DNA of 10,746 nt from Bermanella sp047628755 (GTDB lineage Bacteria; Pseudomonadota; Gammaproteobacteria; Pseudomonadales; Oceanobacteraceae). The stretch spans positions 1-10,746 of the forward strand of contig JBLHVV010000109.1 in assembly GCA_047628755.1 (NCBI GenBank), read 5' to 3'. Positions 5,296 to 10,746 of the stretch are shown here, one piece after another; within the stretch, counting starts at the first letter, position 1; each line of letters starts with the position of its first letter. A model generated the notes under the pieces. The model ran no database searches and was not told where the DNA came from. It saw nothing but the letters and a program-made list of their open reading frames with translations. The position numbers and the translations under genes are program-made.

Positions 5296-6810
5296 TTAAA
5301 CTAGCCTTTTACGCTCGTTCGAAGGAGGTATTTGCATGGCCTCGCGATACTTCGCTACTGTACGCCTTGCAACCTTAATGCCTTCTTCTTCTAATATATT
5401 TGCAATTTTGCTATCACTTAGTGGTTTTTTTGCACTTTCCACTGCAATTAATTTTTTAATCATCGCTCTTATGGCGGTCGAAGAGCATTCTCCGCCACTG
5501 GTGGTACTCACATGGCTAGAAAAGAAGTACTTCAGCTCGAATATACCCCTTGGAGTGTGCATGTACTTCTGCGTAGTCACCCGTGAAATAGTAGATTCAT
5601 GCATACCAACGGCCTCGGCAATATCATGTAATACCAGGGGTTTCATGGCTTCATCACCTTCTTCAAAAAAGTCCAATTGGAACTCTACAATACGGGTTGC
5701 CACTTTTAGTAATGTTTCGTTTCGACTTTGAATACTTTTTAAGAACCAGCGGGCTTCCTGCAAGTGATCTTTAATAAAGTTATTGTCAGGACTTGAGTCA
5801 GCACGCTTCACCATGGAAGCATATTGTTCGTTGATGCGCAGTTTAGGTGCGATATCAGGATTCAGTTCTACCCTCCAATCACCTTTAACTTGTCGTACTA
5901 TTACGTCAGGAATGACGTATTCGCTTGCTTGAGGTGCGATTTGCGAGCCAGGACGTGGGTTTAACTCTTGAATGCCACGAATAACTGTTTTTAGCTCTTC
6001 TTCTTTCACTTTGAGTTTACGCATTAAAGCGGCGTAATCTTTCGATCCTAAAAGATCTATATGGTTATCTATTAGCTTTTGAGCCAGCGGTAACCAATCT
6101 GCTTCTTGTGGAAGCTGCCTTAATTGCAATGAAAGGCACTCCTGAAGGTCGCGACAGGCCACTCCACTGGGTTCAAAGTGCTGAATGCGATGCAGAACCG
6201 CTTCTACTTCGTCTAATTCAATCTCTAGCTCGGGGTCAAGGCTGGTGAGAATGTCGTCCAAATCTACTCTAAGGTAGCCATCATCATTAATACCTTCAAT
6301 GATATTAATCGCGATTAAGCGATCATTATCCGACATTGGCGTTAGGTTCAGTTGCCACAGAAGGTGGTCTTGAAGATCGTCGGTGGTTCCGTTACGGCTG
6401 TCGAAGTCAAAGTCTTCGCCACCGCCGCTGCCACTGCTGCTCATGGAGTCAGTAGAACCAGTACTTGCAGATGCTTGCCAAGTGTCTTCCCAGTCGCTGT
6501 CAGTTGAAAGTTCGTCAGGTATGTTTTCAGACCAATCGGTATCGGCTACAGGTTCGTCACTAACGGCTTCTTGTGCAGTAGAAATTTCTTCAGCTGTCGT
6601 GTTTTCAACCGCCTCTGACTGAGACGACTGATCGGTAGGTGATTCACTCTCAAACTCCTCGTCTACATCGAGTAATGGGTTTGAATCTAAAGCATTTTGA
6701 ATTTCTTGCTGTAGGTCAAGGGTAGAAAGCTGAAGTAATCTAATGGCTTGTTGCAGCTGTGGGGTCATGGTCAGCTGCTGACCCATCTTTAATTGTAACG
6801 AAGCTTTCAT
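5296..6810 (-). CDS. rpoN: RNA polymerase sigma54 factor RpoN
   Basis: A 504-residue sigma54, slightly longer than the E. coli (477) and P. putida (497) proteins. Region I is the Gln/Leu-rich N-terminus (about 1-50: LQLKMGQQLTMTPQLQQAIRLLQL), which contacts enhancer-binding ATPases. Region II (about 50-140) is a long acidic, Ser/Gly-rich linker that probably explains the extra length. The core-binding domain follows, then a helix-turn-helix around 393-413 (L-H-D-I-A-E-A-V-G-M-H-E-S-T-I-S-R) and the diagnostic RpoN box A-R-R-T-V-A-K-Y-R-E at 481-490, which reads the -24 element. Sigma54 drives nitrogen, motility and other genes with activator ATPases. It lies 70 bases after lptB; the start matches the conserved MKxSLQLK opening but has only a weak Shine-Dalgarno. 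No sigma54-type -24/-12 site was seen in its own leader. Confidence 0.98.
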   Translation of the reverse strand: MKASLQLKMGQQLTMTPQLQQAIRLLQLSTLDLQQEIQNALDSNPLLDVDEEFESESPTDQSSQSEAVENTTAEEISTAQEAVSDEPVADTDWSENIPDELSTDSDWEDTWQASASTGSTDSMSSSGSGGGEDFDFDSRNGTTDDLQDHLLWQLNLTPMSDNDRLIAINIIEGINDDGYLRVDLDDILTSLDPELEIELDEVEAVLHRIQHFEPSGVACRDLQECLSLQLRQLPQEADWLPLAQKLIDNHIDLLGSKDYAALMRKLKVKEEELKTVIRGIQELNPRPGSQIAPQASEYVIPDVIVRQVKGDWRVELNPDIAPKLRINEQYASMVKRADSSPDNNFIKDHLQEARWFLKSIQSRNETLLKVATRIVEFQLDFFEEGDEAMKPLVLHDIAEAVGMHESTISRVTTQKYMHTPRGIFELKYFFSSHVSTTSGGECSSTAIRAMIKKLIAVESAKKPLSDSKIANILEEEGIKVARRTVAKYREAMQIPPSNERKRLV

Positions 6811-6856
6811 ATTTTACTGCTTAAATCCGTAGCAATATATCTGCTGGGTAAATGTT

Positions 6857-6871
6857 TTCTTATTATAAGAA
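6857..6871 (-). promoter_or_regulatory. Palindrome over a consensus -10 in the rpoN leader
   Basis: TTCTTAT (6857-6863), a single central base, and ATAAGAA (6865-6871) form a perfect 7-bp inverted repeat. Read on the minus strand it contains TATAAT (6862-6867), an exact -10 match, 51 bases upstream of the rpoN ATG. No good -35 is found at 16-18 bases. A dyad over a -10 could be an operator, or simply AT-rich chance. Confidence 0.3.
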
Positions 6872-6880
6872 TATACAAGA

Positions 6881-7606
6881 TTACAACTTAAAGTCATCAC
6901 CTAAATAAATATCTTTTACTAGCTGGTTTGAAAGAACCTCTTCGGCATTACCCTCGGCAATGATATGACCGTTACCTACTATGTACGCTTTCTCGCATAT
7001 ATCTAGGGTCTCACGGACATTATGGTCTGTTATTAGTACGCCTAAGCCACGATCTTTAAGCTGCTTTACGATGCTTTTAATGTCTCCAACTGAAATAGGA
7101 TCGACCCCTGCAAATGGCTCATCTAGCAAGATAAAAGCTGGGTCTGCAGCCAATGCACGGGCGATTTCTACTCGCCGCCGCTCGCCGCCTGATAATGCCA
7201 TTCCTAAGCTATCGCGAATATGCTGAATATTAAATTCATTTAATAGACTTTCAAGCTTTTCTTTGCGCTGAGCATTGCTCAGTTCAGGTCGAGTTTCTAA
7301 TATAGCTAAGATATTATTTGCCACTGTCAGCTTTCTAAATATAGATGCTTCTTGCGGTAAATAGCCAATACCTTGCTGTGCACGGCCATGCATAGGAAGG
7401 TCAGTTATATCCTTTCCATCAATAAGGATTTGACCTTGATCGGCGTTCACCAGGTTTACAATCATGTAAAAGCAGGTGGTTTTTCCTGCACCATTGGGTC
7501 CTAGTAACCCAACGATCTGGCCGCTTTCAATCGACAGCGATACATCTTTTACAATTTGTCTTGCGCCATAGCTTTTTGCTAAGTGTTTGGCTTGTAGAAT
7601 GGCCAC
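6881..7606 (-). CDS. lptB: LptB, LPS export ABC transporter ATPase
   Basis: A 241-residue ABC ATPase, the same length as E. coli LptB. Motifs in order: A-loop Tyr13, Walker A G-P-N-G-A-G-K-T-T (36-44), Q-loop Gln85 in GYLPQEAS, signature L-S-G-G-E (138-142), Walker B I-L-L-D-E with Asp162 and catalytic Glu163, and switch His195 in ITDHNVRET. The LPQEASIF and GVDPISV blocks are typical of LptB rather than of branched-chain amino-acid ATPases. It powers LPS extraction from the inner membrane with LptF and LptG (encoded elsewhere) and LptC. The start is GTG at 7606, supported by AAGGAG (7616-7621) within the last lptA codons and nine bases upstream; it lies three bases after the lptA stop. Confidence 0.97.
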   Translation of the reverse strand: MAILQAKHLAKSYGARQIVKDVSLSIESGQIVGLLGPNGAGKTTCFYMIVNLVNADQGQILIDGKDITDLPMHGRAQQGIGYLPQEASIFRKLTVANNILAILETRPELSNAQRKEKLESLLNEFNIQHIRDSLGMALSGGERRRVEIARALAADPAFILLDEPFAGVDPISVGDIKSIVKQLKDRGLGVLITDHNVRETLDICEKAYIVGNGHIIAEGNAEEVLSNQLVKDIYLGDDFKL

Positions 7607-7609
7607 CGA

Positions 7610-8125
7610 TTAAGGCTCCTTATCCGTTTTTGGTTGTATCACCATACGCACACGTTCTTCCTGTGCGCTGTCGGCTTTTACCCGTTGCTGATTGATCAGG
7701 TAGATAATCTTGTCACCAGTGAATACATTGCCTTGTTTTTTAAGTCCTGCATTCTTCAACAGAGTGAGCTCGTCACTCTGTAGGTTGTAAACCAGTCTTT
7801 CTCCGTAAGCGATTGTTTTATCTTCATTGGCGTTTAACTGCTGTTCATATTTAGCGGGTTTACCGACGGCAACAAACTCTCTAACGCCACTGTCGGTTTT
7901 AACTAAGGTTATCTCGTCAGCATTAATGAGCATTGATCCTTGTTTAAGCTCTACATTGCCTGTGTAAACAAGCTTGCCTTTAAGCTTATCAAGGGCAGCG
8001 GTATCGCTTGAGATAGTAATTTCTTGCTCGCTATCGTCCGGCAAAGCTTGTGCTTGCATCGACAAGCTAGCTAGCACCATAACAATAAAGCTTAGGGACT
8101 GAAATCTATTGGATCTTTGGATCAT
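7610..8125 (-). CDS. lptA: LptA, periplasmic LPS transport protein
   Basis: A 171-residue OstA/LptA-family protein. It has a signal peptide: basic N-terminus (R4, R7), hydrophobic core about 10-22, and a likely cleavage after Ala27 in A-Q-A/L-P-D. The mature part has the beta-jellyroll pattern of the family (I-T-I-S-S-D-T-A...L-V-Y-T-G-N-V...I-N-A-D-E-I-T-L...G-K-P-A-K-Y). LptA oligomers form the bridge carrying LPS from LptC to LptD/E in the outer membrane. It overlaps the 3' end of lptC by 20 bases in another frame. An AGAGG before the ATG with a 5-base spacer supports the start. The Pseudomonas orthologue is called LptH. Sequence divergence is normal for this fast-evolving family; context makes the call firm. 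Confidence 0.95.
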   Translation of the reverse strand: MIQRSNRFQSLSFIVMVLASLSMQAQALPDDSEQEITISSDTAALDKLKGKLVYTGNVELKQGSMLINADEITLVKTDSGVREFVAVGKPAKYEQQLNANEDKTIAYGERLVYNLQSDELTLLKNAGLKKQGNVFTGDKIIYLINQQRVKADSAQEERVRMVIQPKTDKEP

Positions 8126-8663
8126 GCAAGCCTCTCACTTTAGATTTAAACTGCGTAGTCTGATTGCCCATGTTCATATTCATACCATTAGCCGTTAATT
8201 TTGTACTGTCACTTTCAATAATAACCTTAGAATCAGTATCTGCAATTTGCTGGGTTAAATTTATATTTAAAGATTCGGTACTAAAAGAAAATTCTCCGGC
8301 GGTTTTTTGCAGTGGAACAATTTGTACATTGCCGGTCAGAATAAGAATTTCACCTTTTATAAGCTCGCCCTCGCTTGATGTGACACCCCATAGAGGAAGG
8401 CTGCCTTCGCGTAAAATAACTCGAGGTTTTTCAAATGAAATTGAATTAGTATCTGGATAATGAGTAGCTTTGTCAGCATCAATTTGCTGCTTTAAGGAAC
8501 CCTCTTTACCATAATTGCTTAATTCTAAGCCTTCAATGAAGTAATCAGGCTCAGCTTTAATAGCATTATGAGCTACTTGTTTGTCCACATTTTCTTCATC
8601 TTGAGAAAAGTAATAGGCAACTATAAATGCAGTAATTATAGTGACAATGTAGCGTCTGCGCAT
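8106..8663 (-). CDS. lptC: LptC, LPS export protein, inner-membrane anchored
   Basis: A 185-residue bitopic protein (E. coli LptC is about 191): a positively charged start (MRRR), one membrane helix about 5-19, then a periplasmic beta-jellyroll domain. The segment Y-F-I-E-G-L-E-L...I-D-A-D-K-A-T-H-Y-P-D with E-K-P-R a few residues on is the LptC/YrbK signature, and the end (G-M-N-M-N-M...F-K-S-K-V-R-G) fits the C-terminal strand that contacts LptA. LptC passes LPS from the LptBFG complex to LptA. The ATG shares one base with the kdsD stop (TAATG), and GGGG in the last kdsD codons (8671-8674) lies seven bases upstream, so translation is coupled to kdsD. In most gammaproteobacteria kdsC would lie between these two genes. 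Confidence 0.94.
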   Translation of the reverse strand: MRRRYIVTIITAFIVAYYFSQDEENVDKQVAHNAIKAEPDYFIEGLELSNYGKEGSLKQQIDADKATHYPDTNSISFEKPRVILREGSLPLWGVTSSEGELIKGEILILTGNVQIVPLQKTAGEFSFSTESLNINLTQQIADTDSKVIIESDSTKLTANGMNMNMGNQTTQFKSKVRGLHDPKIQ

Positions 8664-9646
8664 TAAATAACCCCAGCTCGAAGTAAGTCATGCATATTTA
8701 TAACGCCCACAACACGCTCATCTGTTACTGATACAAGGGCGTTAATTTTCTTCTCTTCCATTACTTGAAGCGCTTCGGCAGCCAGTTTTTCAGGGTCAAT
8801 GGTAGAGCATGAAGTGGTCATGACATCTGATACAGGAGTGGTGTGGAAATCCACATCTTTATCCAATGCACGACGTAAATCCCCATCAGTAAATATGCCT
8901 AGCAGGCCATCGTTATCGTCTAGTACAGTGGTCATCCCCAAGCCTTTTTGCGTCATCTCCATCAATGCTTCTTTAATGGAGGTTTCTGCTGACACTTTTG
9001 GAATTTGGCCGGCGCAATGCATGATAGTTTTTACTTTTAACAGTAATCGCCTGCCTAAACTGCCACCTGGATGGCTAAAAGCAAATTGTTCGGCGGTAAA
9101 ACCACGGGCTTCTAATAAGCTAATGGCCAGCGCGTCACCCATAACAAGCGCAACTGTAGTGCTTGAGCTAGGGGCTAAGTCTAGTGGGCACGCTTCTTTG
9201 TCAACACCTACATTTAAGTGACTGTCTGCGGCTAGGGCTAGAGTAGAATTGTCTTTGCCAGTTAGCGCAATTAAGGGTATTTGAAGGCGTTTTAATAATG
9301 GTAGCAGAGTGGTTACTTCACCAGATTCACCTGAGTTAGACAGTGCAATCACAACGTCATCAGCGGTGATCATCCCCATGTCGCCATGAGCCGCTTCGCC
9401 TGGGTGCACAAAAAAGCTAGGGCTGCCAGTACTTGCCAGAGTAGCAGCTATTTTGTTGCCAATATGACCAGACTTTCCCATACCTGTGATAATGATGCGG
9501 CCTCTGCAGTTTAGCAATAAATTGCAGGCTTTATTCAGTGCTTCGTGATCTAGGCGAGCCAATAAGTCATTCACAGCATCTCGCTCAAGAGTGATGGTGC
9601 GCTGAATTGAAGAGATAAAATCTACTTGGCTCATTATTTTGCTCAT
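8663..9646 (-). CDS. kdsD: KdsD, D-arabinose 5-phosphate isomerase
   Basis: A 327-residue enzyme interconverting D-ribulose 5-phosphate and D-arabinose 5-phosphate, the first step of Kdo synthesis for LPS. A SIS domain (about 40-190) precedes two CBS domains (about 205-327). Residues aligning to the E. coli catalytic set are present at a constant offset of one: Lys58 in GMGKSGHIG, His87 in HPGEAAHGD, Glu110 in SNSGESGE, Glu151 in KEACPLDLAP, His192 in FSHPGGSLGR. The length is normal and nothing is fused to it. Two starts are possible: ATG 9646 (no Shine-Dalgarno) and ATG 9634, which has a weak GAG about eight bases upstream; residue 5 may be the real first Met. It follows yrbG by 70 bases and overlaps lptC by one base. 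Confidence 0.96.
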   Translation of the reverse strand: MSKIMSQVDFISSIQRTITLERDAVNDLLARLDHEALNKACNLLLNCRGRIIITGMGKSGHIGNKIAATLASTGSPSFFVHPGEAAHGDMGMITADDVVIALSNSGESGEVTTLLPLLKRLQIPLIALTGKDNSTLALAADSHLNVGVDKEACPLDLAPSSSTTVALVMGDALAISLLEARGFTAEQFAFSHPGGSLGRRLLLKVKTIMHCAGQIPKVSAETSIKEALMEMTQKGLGMTTVLDDNDGLLGIFTDGDLRRALDKDVDFHTTPVSDVMTTSCSTIDPEKLAAEALQVMEEKKINALVSVTDERVVGVINMHDLLRAGVI

Positions 9647-9716
9647 TTAACAATAAATGTAATGGAATCTATATGGTGATTTTAGGTGTGGTTAATTACC
9701 TAAGTCCCTAGGCGTT

Positions 9717-10676
9717 TTAAGCTTGATATACTAACAAGCTTAGGTATGAAAAGTACCCTAGTAGTAATAAGCTACCAGCACTGCGGCCAACTCGGCCCTT
9801 AGCGCGGAACATGAAAATAAAGGCAATTAAAAATAATGTAAGAAGTAGCATGGTGCCATAGTCGCGGTAAAGTACCTCTTGGTCGATTACTGTGGTGGCA
9901 ATTAGGCCCGGAATTGGCATAACGGCTAATAAATTAAATATATTTGATCCTACAACATTACCGATAGCAATATCATGATGACCTTTCAGTGCGCTGGTAA
10001 TGCTGGCTGCTAGTTCAGGCAAGCTGGTGCCTATGGCGATAATAGTTAAGCCGATAATTAACTCACTGATACCAAAATTGCGTGCCACCTCTACAGCGCC
10101 CCAAACTAATATTTGTGCACTGAACATTAAGGCAACTAAACCCACAAGCAACCAAATAATAGCCTTACTACGAGTCATGGAATTAAGCTCTTCAGCCTCT
10201 TCTTCGTCCATACCAGCAATACCTTCTTGATCTTCACTACCGCGAAATAGCCAAACTATAGTAATGGCTAAACATATAAACATTACAATCGAGTCAATTA
10301 AGTCGATGCTAAGATTTAGTAATGCAAAGCCAGCCACAAGTGTAACAATAAACAATATAGGCAGCTCTTTTTTCAGCATTCTAGACTGAATAGGAAGCGG
10401 TGCAATTAAAGCTGTTATGCCCAAGACTAATCCCATGTTGGCAATGTTAGAGCCTATAGCGTTGCCAATGGCCAGCACACCGGACCCTTGAAGGGATGCG
10501 GTGGCACTAACAAAAATTTCGGGAGCTGAGGTGCCCAGTGAAACAATGGTCATACCGATTAAAAGGGGCGACATACCTAATTGTTTGGCCGTTGCGGCAG
10601 CTCCAAGTACGAATTTATCGGCGCTCCATACTAAAATAATCAAACCTGCAATAATGGCAAAGCTGGCCAGCAACAT
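9717..10676 (-). CDS. yrbG: YrbG family calcium/sodium antiporter
   Basis: A 319-residue polytopic inner-membrane protein of the Ca2+:cation antiporter (CaCA) family, close to E. coli YrbG (325). Two inverted alpha-repeats are clear: G48-T-S-A-P-E53 with G71-N-A-I-G-S-N-I-A-N80, and G216-T-S-L-P-E221 with G239-N-V-V-G-S-N-I-F-N248. They carry the paired glutamates (53 and 221) of the ion-binding site. About ten hydrophobic segments are visible, with an acidic cytosolic-type loop (about 146-166, D-E-E-E-A-E-E) between the halves. Archaeal relatives exchange Na+ for Ca2+; the physiological role in bacteria is unsettled. It is first in the operon, as in E. coli. AAGGA (10684-10688) seven bases before the ATG supports the start, and a sigma70-like promoter lies just upstream. 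Confidence 0.94.
   Translation of the reverse strand: MLLASFAIIAGLIILVWSADKFVLGAAATAKQLGMSPLLIGMTIVSLGTSAPEIFVSATASLQGSGVLAIGNAIGSNIANMGLVLGITALIAPLPIQSRMLKKELPILFIVTLVAGFALLNLSIDLIDSIVMFICLAITIVWLFRGSEDQEGIAGMDEEEAEELNSMTRSKAIIWLLVGLVALMFSAQILVWGAVEVARNFGISELIIGLTIIAIGTSLPELAASITSALKGHHDIAIGNVVGSNIFNLLAVMPIPGLIATTVIDQEVLYRDYGTMLLLTLFLIAFIFMFRAKGRVGRSAGSLLLLGYFSYLSLLVYQA
9718..9742. repeat. Inverted repeat across the yrbG stop codon
   Basis: TAAGCTTG (9718-9725) and CAAGCTTA (9735-9742) are perfect 8-bp reverse complements separated by 9 bases. The repeat spans the last yrbG codons and part of its stop. No U run follows on the minus strand, so it is not a standard terminator; it might protect or pause the yrbG end of the message, or be chance. 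Confidence 0.4.
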
Positions 10677-10706
10677 AAAAAAATCCTTAAAAACAAATAT
10701 GCGGGC

Positions 10707-10734
10707 ATTCTACAGGCTTTTTACGGGCTAACAA
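10707..10734 (-). promoter_or_regulatory. Putative sigma70 promoter of the yrbG-kdsD-lpt-rpoN operon
   Basis: The minus strand reads TTGTTA (10729-10734; 4 of 6), a 16-base spacer, then TAGAAT (10707-10712; 5 of 6). Transcription would start near 10700, about 24 bases before the yrbG ATG and just ahead of its AAGGA ribosome binding site. Position and spacing fit a main promoter for the operon; what lies further upstream is outside the window. Confidence 0.5.
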
Positions 10735-10746
10735 GCTTCGTCAGCG

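Overview
The window looks like chromosomal core DNA from a moderately AT-rich gammaproteobacterium. The gene set and order match the conserved rpoN neighbourhood of this class, arranged in a Pseudomonas/Marinobacter-like way, with yhdP and nitrilase genes at the far end and mgtE and darP (yjgA) attached to the cluster. A marine Oceanospirillales-type host is my guess from gene order and base composition. I see no mobile element, tRNA, rRNA or CRISPR.

Layout. On the + strand, the 3' end of yhdP (1-185) overlaps by one base a nitrilase-superfamily gene (185-991). This meets a long minus-strand operon tail to tail, with a near-perfect hairpin (about 1019-1054) as a shared bidirectional terminator. 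Reading the minus strand from right to left in transcription order: a putative sigma70 promoter (10707-10734), yrbG (Ca2+/Na+ exchanger family), kdsD, lptC, lptA, lptB, rpoN, hpf, ptsN, rapZ, ptsO, mgtE and darP. The genes are tightly packed. kdsD/lptC and lptC/lptA overlap, lptA/lptB, hpf/ptsN and mgtE/darP are separated by 3-9 bases, and the remaining gaps are 70-125 bases. No gene-free stretch reaches 300 bases.

How the genes fit together. kdsD starts Kdo synthesis, and lptC, lptA and lptB encode the inner-membrane-to-periplasm part of the LPS transport bridge. rpoN is sigma54. hpf makes a ribosome hibernation factor. ptsN and ptsO encode the EIIA and HPr-like carrier of the nitrogen PTS. 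rapZ links amino-sugar supply to envelope synthesis in E. coli. mgtE imports Mg2+ and darP acts in 50S maturation. The locus therefore combines envelope biogenesis with nitrogen/energy signalling and ribosome/Mg2+ control.

Most of the window is ordinary conserved biology and I do not see a new system. The points worth a second look are absences and non-coding structure. kdsC is missing from its usual place between kdsD and lptC. tldD and pmbA, which usually sit around nit/darP, are also missing. The long rapZ-ptsO gap holds a two-stem structure just ahead of ptsO. Smaller inverted repeats occur in the rapZ and rpoN leaders and across the yrbG stop codon.
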